A stretch of DNA of 64,000 nt from Whitmania pigra (Eukaryota; Annelida; Clitellata; Hirudinida; Haemopidae): NCBI GenBank assembly GCA_021613335.1, contig JAJTWR010000159.1:3630001-3694000 (forward strand), in the 5' to 3' direction. Shown here in pieces: positions 37,775 through 56,487 of this stretch (positions are counted from its first letter, which is position 1; each line of letters opens with the position of its first letter). The translations under genes were made by a program, and so were the position numbers. The notes under the pieces are model-generated. The model made no database searches. It had not been told where the DNA came from and worked only from the letters and a program-made list of their open reading frames with translations.

Positions 37775-38389
37775 AATACGTAACCCGGTTATGTCGCCGG
37801 CCTAGTGGTTTGTCAAAAAGCATCGAGATAACCGATGATCGAAAATCAATTCGGCGACTGTATATTTAATCTGTTTGAAATTTCTTTATGTTCGTAATGT
37901 TAATAAATGAGATTGTACATGCACGTGTTTTAACACAACAGCAATTCATATGATTTCATACTTTTTTTCTCTATTGATTGATTGTCCAATTTCCTCTTAA
38001 CACCTGTGTGTTAACACTTTTAGAATGAACAAAATAATTCAGAATAGCTGTAGCGTGTTATCCTTCATATAAGATCAAAAAAGTGAGTGAATTGGGTTCG
38101 GCGACATAAAAAAATCGATTATAATCGAAATAAAAAATCGATAAAAAAAATCTAAGACAATGAAGGAATTTGGCGGTTCCACTTCAAAATCGATTAGTCC
38201 CTGGGATCAAGATAATCGATGTAAAGTGGATAATTTTGCCCTTTTTGTGATCGAGATATTAGGTTCGGTGACATAAAAGAATCGACATAACCAATGCAAA
38301 GAGCTATTTTGGCGGTTCCACTTCAAAAACGTCGACTTAATAGTGTTCTCTCGTGTTAACCGAGGTCGAGATAAGCGTGTTCCACTGTA
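37775..38389. mobile_element. pogo/Tigger-like DNA transposon debris with internal duplications
   Basis: The right end reads, on the minus strand, CAGTGGAACACGCTTATCTC (38387-38368) beside a TA, like the CAGTGGAACC...CTTAT termini of pogo/Tigger elements. Inside, GGTTCGGCGACATAAAA (38096) recurs as GGTTCGGTGACATAAAA (38263), and TTTGGCGGTTCCACTTCAAA occurs at 38169 and 38309. A second terminus-like string ends with ACTGTA near 37862. No transposase frame is left. The left boundary is uncertain. Confidence 0.55.
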
Positions 38390-38478
38390 TATTTTAAAAC
38401 TTTTAAACGTAGCCTAGTATGGGATCTAGAGAATAAGCCAATTTGAACATCGGTAGAGAAGGTAACAGCACTGAAGAG

Positions 38479-38802
38479 CACCCGTGGTCATATTTAATCG
38501 AGGGTAGCCAAAACTTTTAAGTTTACATGCTGTGCAAACCCAAAAAAACTACGTGTTCAGCATTTGAAAATTCTCCATCTAACTTTAAGAAACATGTGGA
38601 ACGCATGCATCCACGAAAAGTTGACAAAAAATGCATGTAAAAGATAAGCAGGCAACGACAGTTGAACGCTCCCTTACCAGCTAGTACACCTTTCGGGCGT
38701 TTATTCAGCTGTGAGGGTCTGACATGGACCAGCCGCTGGACTAGAACGAGTGACAAACTGCTTGAGGACTTGGTTATTTTGAAAGTTAACAAGCATTTGT
38801 GA
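38479..38802 (+). pseudogene. Internally deleted hAT transposase remnant (BED finger fused to hAT C-terminus)
   Basis: 38479-38640 encodes a degenerate BED zinc finger: HPWSYL, an in-frame stop, LCKPKKTTC, then NSPSNFKKHVERMHP. Within 30 bases, in another frame, 38668-38802 encodes FGRLFSCEGL...TSDKLLEDLVILKVNKHL and a stop, matching the hAT dimerisation domain (ERLFS.AG......DRRNRLS...VE.L.FLK). The RNase H-like catalytic core is absent. In-frame stops and the missing core make it non-functional. It lies about 0.4 kb upstream of the DPP8/9 start. Confidence 0.75.
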
Positions 38803-39219
38803 ATATAATTTCTGATTAAAGATGAAGAAAAATAAAAACACTCATTCCATTAGTGCGAACGTTATTGATTAATTACTTAATAACTGTTATTATTAATAGT
38901 CTGTAGTTTTAATAGTAGTAAGGACAACATGTTTTTTTAGTCCGTCCACAAAAATTATAGACGGCTCAAAAATTTGGCAATGATTAGAAAGATATTGCAA
39001 TACTGGTGTTTTACATTAATAAAAATTAAGTGGTATTTTATTCTTGGAAAGATTAGTCATTCAGATTTTCCATGTAATGTACATTTTTACATTTAATTCA
39101 AGTATTGAAAATGTAAACAATCGGGTCGGCTCTGAATTTTGGCTTTAGTGGGTCTTAGGTGTAATCTTAAAATAAACCTAAAAAATCGTATACTTAAAAT
39201 TGTCATAGAAAATCTGAAA

Positions 39220-43837
<4,618 letters not shown>

Positions 43838-44045
43838 ATTCAAACAAGACAATGTGCGGGGGAACATTTGTATGTCATTTCAGTTTTCAGATACAGTAAC
43901 ATCAACACAATAACTCAAAGACAATTCAAATTGTTTATTACAAGTGGACAATTAGCATGTGATTCTGTAATTGACTTCAAGTCATCTGAGAATTGTACTC
44001 AATATTTATGTTGATATTTGTTAAGCTTGTTAAATTCGTTGAGAT

Positions 44046-45728
<1,683 letters not shown>

Positions 45729-46133
45729 CGCAAATAAAACCGTATTCCTCAACAATCGCTCAAATAGTTCGAAAAAATACCTATTCGTCGAACTACTGTA
45801 CAGGGTGCAGCCCAGCTACGACTATAACCAGTAGCAACCAACAAGTTTACAAATACTCGAAAATTTAAAAGCGACTTCTCAAACTTTTAAATGTACATGC
45901 TCTTTTAATGATTCTAAATCACGACAACCCTGGCTAGAAAAATTTGTGTTCATTAATCCATAATTTTAAGTAAAAGCGCAACATTCCAAACTGCAGATGG
46001 ACACCAAATCCAAGTGACCTCACATCCCAAATTGAAAATAATGTAAATTTCATAAACTACTACAAATATATTACAAGTTACAATTGACTATTTTTAAAAC
46101 AAGCAACTGTCCTATTCTTTGGTTTAGAACTAT
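45729..46133. other. Gap between CEP152-like stop and PPP1R42 start
   Basis: About 0.4 kb between two same-strand genes. It should contain the PPP1R42 promoter and the CEP152-like 3' UTR. No other feature was seen. Confidence 0.4.
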
Positions 46134-49100
46134 TTAGGGGTCTCTCGTTCCTAATAAAAAAAAATCTCAATGTCAGTCATTGATTATCAGTAATAACAAG
46201 CATATACTAAAATATACAAACCACGAGTGTAAAATCTGTAGGAAGAGGCAACATCTGATGCCTGGCTACTTGGTCTGAAGCTTAGAAGATGAATAGGTGG
46301 TTGACTTGCCAGAGAAATTGTTGTGGAGGCGGGCGAAGTTGAGCGCTGATTTGTACTCTAAAATTAGAAAGAAATCATAATCACAACAGTCTGAAACAAT
46401 CAATTGCTGAGACTATTCAATGCAACACACAAACTAATGTCAAATGGTCAATTTAAGCTCTCCCAACAGCTTTCCAAAGGAACCTACTTCATAATTCCTG
46501 TGAGATAGTTGAGACAAGTCACTTGGTGGCACATCCTCATTGGGTTTTAGGGATGGAATATCATCCAGGTAAACTTCCACATGTGCCATGATCTCAACGG
46601 CTGAAGAACTGGAAGCATTGATTATGACTGTTATGATTATGATTATTATTACGTCAGCAAAAAATAATGGAAATGATTCAAGCTACCTGTCGAACCTTCC
46701 CCTGAGGAATTCTCGCATGTGGCGAATGTAATGCTGTTTCAAAGTAGACGACACTTTGTCTCTGGCTCTTTTATATTTTTTCTTTTCTACTATAAGTTGA
46801 ATCAAAAATCAATATTAATGACATGGTTGTCAAACTAGTCATCGAAGCTTGTATATTCTGAAGGGTCTCACTCACCTTCAAGGGCATGTACCCTTTCATT
46901 GTAAAAAAGTCTTGCTTCTTCTACGTTATCTTTATACTTTTTCATCTAGAATGAAGTGATGCAGAATGTTTGTTAGAGAGATCCGGTGATATTTTCAACA
47001 CAAATTGATAAATGGGACTAAACTAACCTGATCCCCAAGGTCACATTTCTCCAGGGCAATCTTTTCATCCACAACCTCTTCAAGTCTCTTCTTCAGATCT
47101 CTTATTTCTTTCTGGCTTTTGTGCTCTGAATCCTTCAAGAGTTCATCCAGTATTTTCTTCTCCTTTTCCTTTTGTTTCAATTGCATCTTAAAGAACTTCA
47201 TCAACTGTTGTACGGTTTCATCCTTTTCCCTCTCCATGGACTTCATCATGTCATTCAGTCGTTCCTTCGAGCGTTCATCGAGCTCCTCCAAGGACTTCCG
47301 GGTATTTGACAACTTTTCGAGTGCTTCGTGCAGATTGTTCTGCAAAAAGGTTTCATTTTCCAACAAAGACTTGATTTTCTCATCCTTCTCTTCTGAATCA
47401 AGCTTCAGTTTTGTTTCATTGCTATTCTTTTCCATTTCCTGAATTTTTGCCTCTAACTTCTTTGTGTTGGCATACAATGATCGCCTCTCACGCTTATATT
47501 TCTCGAGAGCTTCTTTGAGCTTTTCAATATCTTGCTCATTCTCACTGGTTATTTTACGAAGTTTCTTTACTTCAACACCGACTTGGTTCAGTTCCTCTGA
47601 CAGCTTGGAGTTCTTGTTATTGAGCTCAATATTTTGGCCAAGGTACGTAATCGACTCCTTCTCATACTCCTCTATCTTCTTTTTCAAATCAAAATATCTG
47701 CTCTCAACAAAAATCCTTGTTAATCATTGATGCAATTGCAATCCAAGAAAATGGTAGAAACCTTTCAAAAGATTCATGCTCTTTAGTCAAGACTTCAGTT
47801 TTTCTTTCTGGAAGCTGTTAATGATAATAGAAGCAAATATTATAAACACAAAATAAATTAATACAAATATTGCAAATAACTAATATCAAGTTACAAAATC
47901 AATTAAAAATTAAATATCTAACTGGTCTCAGATTACAATTGTTTTTTCAATTATATGATCTTTAATAATAAGCGCAATATATAAATAACAAGAATAAATA
48001 ATAATAAAATTAGAAATAATAACAAATACCACTGATAAGAGATGTTCAATCTTTTGAACCCAGGTCCATGTTTCCTTGAACGAAACTTCACATGGTTTGC
48101 CCTTCTTTTTAATGAGGTCCATTACAATCGCTAACAGATCATCTTCAGCTTTCTGCCTCATCTTTATTGCTTTTATGATCAAATTCAATCTTATCATAAA
48201 CCATTTAAAATTAACAACAGAAAAATTATTAAACAACATTAAATATTATTCATTATTAAACAACATTATAATATTAGTCATGCAATGAGTTTAGTCGGCA
48301 GAACTGTCAAGGCCCATAAATTATAAATAACTAATTCTGAACAGAATCTTTAGATGAAAATAAATGAAACAATTTTAAACATAAAAATATTTTGCATATA
48401 AAATTTTAAACAAATAAACCTTGAAGTCGATTTTGATTTTCAATATTCAGGCAAGCATTTCTCATGCACTCCAAATCTTTTCCTGATTTGTTGACGAGCT
48501 GCTTGAGTTCGTTTAATTGACTTTCGCAGTCTTGAAGATTTTTTTCAAGCCGAAGCCTCGCCTTTTCTGTGTTGGAATGTTTCTCCTTCTCCAGCTTCAA
48601 GTTGTTTTGTAGAATGACGACTGCTTCCTTGAGTCCAGTTGTCGTCGACATGTCGTCTCCAACCTGGATGGCTTTGGAAGCAACATCCACTCCAACGTGG
48701 ATGCATTTTGATGCAACATCCACTTCGACCTGAACGGAGGAGTCTTTGTGGACCGTTTGAGGAAATTTTCTCTGGTTGAGGCTGCAGATCTCCTTCAGAC
48801 TTGAAATCTGAATCATGTGAACCTTCTTCATCTGAAACACAACTTATTACTATTATTATTAAAAAAATACACTGTTTTCAATGTTTTAATTAAATAATGC
48901 CTTGTCCTGAAAATAAATTAGAAATCATTGAGCTTAACTGACAGCTTCTAAACAAGTTTACAATGTCATGGTGAATCTGGATTAATTGCACCAGTTATTG
49001 TAATGAGGCTTATTGTAATGTGTAAATACTACAAATCTTCTACCTCCTCAATTTTCTTCTCCCAAGCCAAATTAAGTTCCTTCTCAAACATCTTCCTCTC

Positions 49101-50741
49101 CTCACAGCATTCCAAATAGTCCTGCTGCACTCTTGATAGCTGAACCTCTGTCTCCAGAAGCTGCTTTCTGAAGCAGAGAATAAAGTAAATTAGTAAAGAG
49201 CCTCGCACTTAATGTTAACAATTTGTTTAGTTTACTAATAATGGAGTTAATAAGTAATTTATATTCCCAATAATTTAAGATTTTTATTGTAAGGCTTTTG
49301 TGCTTTGCTTCATTTCTGCTTGTCGACATCTATTTATAAGCATTTGAGAAGCCATTGCGAGATCACAAATGATCTGTATAAGTTCTCTGATGCAGTACTT
49401 TTGCAATATTAAATAAATTGAACTAATTCCTAATAAACAAATTTTGTCTTGTGTCAATAGCTCAGAAAGCTAATGCTTCTAAAAGAACATTTCGAAAAGA
49501 ACCTTGAAGATTCCAACTCAGCGCTCAGAGTGCCATAGACTTCCAACTTATGAGCTTCAATTGCATTCCGAAATTTTTCTGCCCATCTCAATTCAAGGCT
49601 GGAATTGGATCAAATTGTTATATTTAAATGTTATAAATTAAGAATTGATGTTAATAATGAACAAAGTAATAAAGAAATAATAGCTAAATCAATGGTAAAT
49701 ACTAATTAATAATTGTTAACTAATTGTTAATGTTAGCAGAGGATAAGGAAGTGACTAAATTAATTACTGACTCGTCAAGTGCTCTTTTTTTGTCCTCGTT
49801 GAACTCTGCTTCAAGTTGAGATGACCTTTTCTCATGCTCACCAATGGTACACTCAAGCTGATGGATCAACTCATCTTTTTTGGCCATTTCAGACTCCTGT
49901 TTCTGAAGAGTAGTTTTACTTATTTTAATAATAATTTAATTTTATCAATTTTATGTTGTATTTGATGTAATATGCACATGTTCAATACATGTTCGATTTG
50001 TTAGTATTGCTGATTATTAGTGACAAACATGCCTTCTTATAAGATGACAGTTTCTTGATTTCAGCCTTCAGACTTTGAATTTCTTTGTTCAATGCCGAAG
50101 CTGAGGCGCAAGATCCGTCGCATGAGATCTGATCACAGAATCAATTCATTAAATGCAACTTTGAACAATATTCTCATTGACAATAGATTCGTTAATTTAA
50201 AAATAATAATTTTTTGTCAATAAAGACAAGAACATTAATCTAATTGTCGATTAAAACCCGAACAATGAAATCACAAGTTGAGAAGCTATCAAATGATTCA
50301 CCTCCTTGAATGAATTCTTGGCTGACTCAAACTCTTTCATCAATCTCTTCTGCTCATCCTGAGCCTTCCGGAGGTCTTCTCTCAATGTGGCATTATGAGA
50401 CTTTGCAGTTGTCAGGAGCGACATCAGCTTTTTCATTGAAGTGACTTTGGAACTGAAGAATCTCTCCAGTTCTTCCATGTCGATGCTTAAAATAAAAATA
50501 ATTAATCAGAAAGTGTGCTTGTCATGAAAATGATTTTTGAACATATGTTGCCATCTTGGAATAATTATGACTGTTCCTTTCATTGTTTCTTATTGAACAT
50601 GCAAGCCTTCAATATTTCCCAGTTAAAAAATTAGCCAAAAAATGCATTAATAATTACCAGAATCACATATCATTTAATTATATAAACAACCCAATTGAAA
50701 GAAATAAAACAAATAATAATAGCAATAAGAACAACAACAAC

Positions 50742-50773
<32 letters not shown>

Positions 50774-53700
50774 AAATAAACTGGTCCAACCTTGGCCTGT
50801 TGATGTTGAGCTGAGCATATGAGTCGTCAGCAGCCTTGAACTGAGCTTTCTTCTGACTTATTTCATTCACCAAATCGTTCAAGAACATCTCCTCTTTTGC
50901 TGCCAGTTGCAGCTTCAGGTTCTCATTCTCTTGCTGAGGATCGACAACATTTAATCAAAGCAAGGATTAAAACTTAATTCCATCTTAATTAATATCATTG
51001 ACTAAATAAGGGGGCAAACATAATCATCACAATTGTTAACATAAAACATTTAATTATTAAATTAGCATTAAGTTAAGAATAATAAAACATTTAATTATTA
51101 AATTAGCATTAAGTTAAGAATAAATGTTTTATATAAATCACCTTCGATATATGATTTGAATCGGTGAGATAATTTGTCTCACCTGTACATACCTGCTCAC
51201 CATATTTCATCTTACCTTAAGTGTCGTATTTAAACTCTCTGCCTCGTGGTGTTTAAGCTGTGTTTCTTCCAGGCTCGGGTAACCAAGAGATCGCATTGTG
51301 CTTCCTCCTGCGATTAAAATGTCATTTGATTACACGTGCGTAACAAGTAGCCAATGATACCAGCAAACCTTTCAACAACATCTGCTGGCATTGATCCTGG
51401 CTTTCGTTCAATGCTCTTGTGAGTTTGTTGATGGTGTCAAGCCTTTCCAGTTTGTCCTTCTCGTACTTCCTTGCACATTCTTCCCAGTCATTCTGGAGAA
51501 CTTTAATTCTCTCATCCTTGGAGCAATGCAGAAATTTTGATAAAGGATAAATGAATAAATAAAGCAATCAATAAATAAATAAATCTAATAATAATAAATT
51601 TTATTCAAGAACTTTAAATAAATTCAAATTAGTGCATAATTATCTAAATAATAATTACATAAATTGTCATTATATTTGTATGTAGACATAAATTAGTGAT
51701 GGTAATATTAAAAAATAACAAATTTATATCTAAAAATGTGTAAGAGAAAAGTTCTTTTCAAAACACACTTTCTCCTGATTGGATGCTTTAAATGATTGCA
51801 ACTCTTCCTTTAACTTTGTCACATCAGATTCATGCTTTCGTATGAGTTCTGAAACAGTGTTCTCGTATTGCTTCTTCATGAGAGCCAAGGTGTCAGCAGA
51901 TTTAAAACTCTCAACTTCTGACTTCATCGTTACCATGTGCTCCTCCGCCTCCCGGTATTTCTTGGACAGCTAAATTATAAACAGCTAAACGTTCTAACAC
52001 GACCGACCGCCACCTTCGTCGAATGAAAAACAAGAAAATATCAAAGACAACCTCATCCCTATCTGCTCTCAGTGAATTCACTTCGAAGTTCAATCTTTTA
52101 ACCTCGTGTTCCTGTTCCATGACTCCTCGTTCCATTTTTTCCAGACTCGCCGTGAGATTCTTCTTATCCGCTAATAAATTTATTTATTGCAATCAATTAA
52201 TTAAATGTGTGTTGCATGTATTAGCAAAACATGATCAGTTATGTGAGACATGTGTCATACAATTTTATTGGTAATTTTTAGCTCAGGAAAACAAGCTTTA
52301 TCAATAAGACATTTTTTAAAACTATTTAAAAAAAAATTTTTGTCAGATGTTTTGTATATATTATATAATGTAATCACATAGCCATCAGCAATCAGTTGAT
52401 ATACCAGTCTGATATACCATATACATTCTACAAACTTATTAGTAAACTTATTGACAAATATTGAAATATTGAATAATTTTAGCAACCTTCCAACATTTTT
52501 ATTTGGTGAGACAATATACGAGCCTCAGACGTTCGGTCTTCCTGACATTTCTTCAGGTTCTCAATTTGTCTGCTTTGCATCTTAATGATATCGTTTAATT
52601 TATCAATTTCACCACTAGCTGTGCTCCCCACTGAAATTTGTAATCATACATCCTTAGTTTTTGATTAATAAATGCATCACTTAAAAACTAGTTTCTACTA
52701 AATAGTTTAATTCTTTGACTTAAATAACCTCCCAACATTTATGTTAGGTTAAATACTAAATTCTTCACATGTTAATCACCCATTACCTTCGTTATAAAAT
52801 CTCCTGTTGCCATCCACGAGCACATCATTCCCATTGCAAGCATCTGAAAACTCATTCAAATTGTGTTGACCATGTAAAGCAGTAGTTCGATCTTCACGGT
52901 ACACATCTCCGCCCCCAAAAGGCTGATTCGTAAATTCATGTTGAGAGGCAGAATTGTTGTAGTTCATCGAGGTATTGTAATCTCCTTCGTGTTCACCAAT
53001 GTAAGAAACTTCATTGTCCTGCTGGCCTTGATAGTGCTCTAGAGCAAAACCTGCTGCAGAAGTCCGATCATCGTAGAGGTAGGTCATCCTGTCTGGATTT
53101 TGATAGCTCGGGGCAAAAACAGTGGAAGGCGTTTGAAGAGGCAATGCATGGGGATCGACGTAAGTGTCCTCGTTGAAATGTGGATCTTCGTAGTGCTGGT
53201 TGACGTAAGCAGTCTGTGGAGTCTGAAGAGGTGGTACTTGACGATTGTCGTATGGAGTTGATGTCTGTATCTCGTGGTGGAGAAAAGGATGGCCAAAATC
53301 CCTTGACTGAGGGTAATCCCTCCTGAATGATTAACAAGTATGGCTGTGATTGTGGGAAAGTCAACAACTGATAATAGATATAACTCATGAAATGCAGAAA
53401 GTGAAACTTACATATTATTTTCTTTTGGAACAAAACAGCTTTCATCTGAATGATGAACTTGATCATCATCTAGCATGTGGTCACCAACCCCTTCACCGTC
53501 CATCTCGCCTTCTGATGAGCCAAGAGTGTCATCGAATCCAGCCAATTTATTGTCAATCTGAAACATTTGTTTAAATCAAGCAGTCAAAAATAACAGAAAT
53601 TGGAAACGTGATCATGTTACCAAACTAACTTAAATTAAACTTAAATTATTCAAAATTAATTTATAAACTTCATAAAATTTAAATAAACCATAGGCCATCT

Positions 53701-54032
53701 AAACATATTCAATGATGCAATTATTTTTAAAATTTTCAATTTTTCCAACATAAATGTAAGTTAACACATAAGTATGATGATCTCATATGTAAAAATAATA
53801 ATAACAATAATAATAATAATTATGATGATGATAACAATACTACGGTTGGAGAATATGAGATTAGCAACTACAAGGACTTTTTTCAATTTCAATTGAAACT
53901 ATAATCCAGCACAATGCAATTAGCTGGAATTAAATTTCTAAAATATATTCTCACCTCTCGGTTACGTTGCTCTTCGTCATCTTCACTTTCTTCATTAAGT
54001 GGTGAACCCAAGTCTTCATTAAACATTGACAT
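46134..54032 (-). CDS. CEP152: CEP152/asterless-like centriole scaffold protein
   Basis: A 23-exon model of about 1,319 residues: 54032-53955, 53557-53412, 53322-52787, 52630-52487, 52170-52052, 51969-51769, 51516-51369, 51307-51216, 50933-50791, 50485-50302, 50128-50033, 49902-49772, 49598-49503, 49167-49044, 48831-48420, 48169-48030, 47814-47762, 47697-47028, 46945-46876, 46789-46687, 46608-46488, 46357-46222 and 46150-46134. CEP152 recruits PLK4 and CENPJ for centriole duplication. The acidic N-terminus (LNEESEDDEEQ, HMLDDDQVHH) is like the PLK4-binding region. Heptad coiled coil follows, and TINKLTRALNESQDQCQQML closely matches vertebrate CEP152 (INKLTRSLEESQKQC). KDSSVQVEVD lies where vertebrates have GSQTD. 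The exon 16 left edge (48161-48190) is uncertain. The intron after 50033 appears to be GC-AG. Confidence 0.85.
50735..50770. repeat. (AAT)n microsatellite in a CEP152-like intron
   Basis: About ten AAT/TAA triplets after a shorter CAA run, between exons 9 and 10 of the CEP152-like gene, close to the exon 9 donor. Confidence 0.8.
51041..51122. repeat. Two perfect 41-bp tandem units in a CEP152-like intron
   Basis: The 41-base unit at 51041-51081 (beginning ATAAAACATTTAATTATTAA) is repeated exactly at 51082-51122, in the intron between exons 8 and 9. A partial inverted match (AATGTTTTAT) follows. Confidence 0.9.
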
Positions 54033-54734
54033 TTTGCCTTTTTACAAAAGTATCCATTGCAACAGGTTATTAAAATGAAAATAAATTTTTGATTACCTTT
54101 AATTTAAAAAGTTTCTCGATTAATACAAATAATATATAATCGTAAATGTTATAAAAACCCTCCATCATTAACATTAAATACCACACAATTTATAATAGTA
54201 ACATGAAAATGTTTCAATAAAAAGCCGTTACCTTCAAGACAAACTAGAACAAGGTACAACTAAATATTTACGAGTGGAAAACAAACTGTCGGGGCGATAG
54301 TATTTCTACCTCAAAACACACAAGAAACTTATTTGGTAAATAAGCGATACCGCCACAAAAATTTATTTTTGCTAAAAGCAAATCTTAATAACAACAAGCC
54401 AAGAGAATTATGACACATTTACTTAATATCGTGTCTGAGCTTGAGGAACTTTTTATTTTTATGAAACATGTGATAACATGTTAATTAGAAGTACATAAAA
54501 AGTCTCTTCCCTATATGATTTACAACTTTAAGAAATAAATTCTAGAAACAACTAAAATTATATACACAATAAATCAAAATAACATTATTTAAAATTTTAC
54601 ATCAACATTTAAGACCGAATTCAGTTAATATAATTAATGACGAAAGCGCACAACATAAATGTTTATTTTTTTATAAGCAGACAAAAACTTACAAATTTGT
54701 AGTAACTGATCAACTTTAAGGATAGATTTCATTA
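54033..54734. promoter_or_regulatory. Head-to-head promoter region, CEP152-like / PP1-like
   Basis: The two start codons diverge across 702 bases. There is no coding sequence here, so both 5' UTRs and promoters must fall in this AT-rich interval. No specific binding motif is claimed. An unseen 5' exon of either gene is possible. Confidence 0.4.
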
Positions 54735-56117
54735 ATGGTCCTTAGGAATCTCGACGAAATCATCAATAATCTATTGGATGGCCAAGTACGGGGCAAACCG
54801 TGCCGTTTCAACGCGCTGTTCAGCGAAGGAAAAATAATGGAGCTTTGTAGACATGCCAGGGAAGTTTTTATGGAACAAGACATGATGCTGCAATTAAATG
54901 TACCGATTATTGTATGTGGTGACATCCACGGGCAGTTTGAGGATCTTTTAGAAATATTTTCAAAGGCAGGGACTCCGGCAAATGAGAGTTTTCTATTTTT
55001 AGGTATTGTATTTTATGGAGCAATATTATTTTCAGTAAATTTAAATATGCGAATAAGACATATAATTTATGTGTTTTAAATTGTAATTTAAATTTTAACA
55101 TTATGATATGAAGCAGCCACTCATATGCTTTGCAACAGGTGATTATGTGGACAGAGGGAGGCAGTCTTTAGAATGCATCTGTCTTTTGTTTGCTCTAAAA
55201 TTGAAATATCCGAATGAACTCTTTCTGCTCAGAGGCAATCATGAAGATGCCGGCATGAACGAGCTTTACGGATTCTATGATGAATGCAAACGAAGGTGGA
55301 ATTGTATCCACTGACGGTTAAGCAATTATTCGGGTTGATGCTTTGCACGTTATTTACCTTTCATTTGTGCACTTTTTAATGAAGTAGTAATTATGGAATG
55401 CTAATATCAAGTAAGTTCTGGCTCACCACAAATTTGAGTTTCTTTTACGGTAAACGGTTTCGTCAGATTTCACTTAGATGATGATCGCAATTATAAACGA
55501 GGTTTTAATTAGTTAATAGTCTTTAGATCCCAATATGAAAGAATCTATTTTTCCAACAGATATAGCGTGAAGCTCTGGAAGCGTTTTGTTAGCGTATTCA
55601 ATTGCATGCCTGTTGCAGCGTTAATAAGCGGTAAGATATTCTGCTGCCACGGAGGATTAAGCCCTAGTTTACGAAGCCTGAGACAAATTCGACTGTTGAA
55701 AAGACCTTGCCCTATTCCTGATGAAGGTTTGATGTGCGATCTTCTTTGGTCTGATCCAAACACGGAAAAATGCAGTTCTGGTTGGGAGCCCAACATCGAT
55801 AGAGGAATTTCATTCACCTTCGGACGGGATGTGGTTCGTCAGTTTCTAAATGTTAGCCTAGCTCTAGCTAAACATAGATTGATTAACTAAAATTATATGG
55901 ATCCGAACAACCAAACTTTACCGAACAGGATTTCGGACTCGATTTGGTATGCAGAGCTCATGAAGTGGTTCAAGATGGTTACGAATTCTTTGCTAATCAG
56001 GGCTTGGTTACTATATTTTCTGCCCCTCTATATACTAGAAAGTTTGACAATGACGGTGCAATTATGAAGATTGATTCAAATTTGAAATGTCAGTTTTATA
56101 TTTTTAGGCCTACTTGA
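54735..56117 (+). CDS. Divergent PP1-like serine/threonine phosphatase catalytic subunit
   Basis: Four exons: 54735-55002, 55139-55295, 55560-55851 and 55929-56117, giving 301 residues, essentially the PP1 catalytic core without long tails. Metal and catalytic motifs are all present: CGDIHGQ (D63, H65), GDYVDRG (D91), [30 protein letters not shown] and [14 protein letters not shown] (H250). Two PP1 signatures are changed. GNHECASINR is [10 protein letters not shown], and the beta12-13 loop SAPNYCGEFDNAG is [13 protein letters not shown] (Y274 kept; T275, R276, K277 altered). The last intron is 77 bp; reading through it would stop early, and splicing restores FLNDFGLDL at the PP1 length. It is probably a PP1 paralogue rather than the main PP1. 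Confidence 0.92.
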
Positions 56118-56487
56118 TCTGCAGGCTTTTCCCTAATGTTTGAAATTGTTTATAATTAAAGCATTAACACAATGACATCCTTTCCTGATATAATTGTTTT
56201 TGTTGTGTATTTATAATATCAATCAAAATAGTGTTTGTTAGCATTAATGTGAAGTTTCTTAAAATAAGCACATTCATTGTAACGTTTATGATTTGTTTAG
56301 ATTTAATAACTTGTTAAAGATATTCGGCCTTGCGTCATTACCATTCCGATGGCCTCTTAAAATTGTAAATAAGCCGGGTTTTTTGCATAATATTATTGTG
56401 AGTGAACAAAACTGAGAAATGTTTATCTTGCATTAAAACTTATAATTTAACAATTATAACGAGTTTAAGAAACACTAATAAGATAAG
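56118..56487. other. Convergent 3' gap, PP1-like / RSPH9
   Basis: About 370 bases between two facing stop codons, AT-rich, holding both 3' UTRs. ATTAAA occurs at about 56155 on the plus strand. Confidence 0.4.

Noticed and set aside
47119..47730. Plus-strand Ser/Phe-rich frames opposite the large CEP152-like exon
   Set aside because: Antisense shadow of a Glu/Lys-rich coiled coil.
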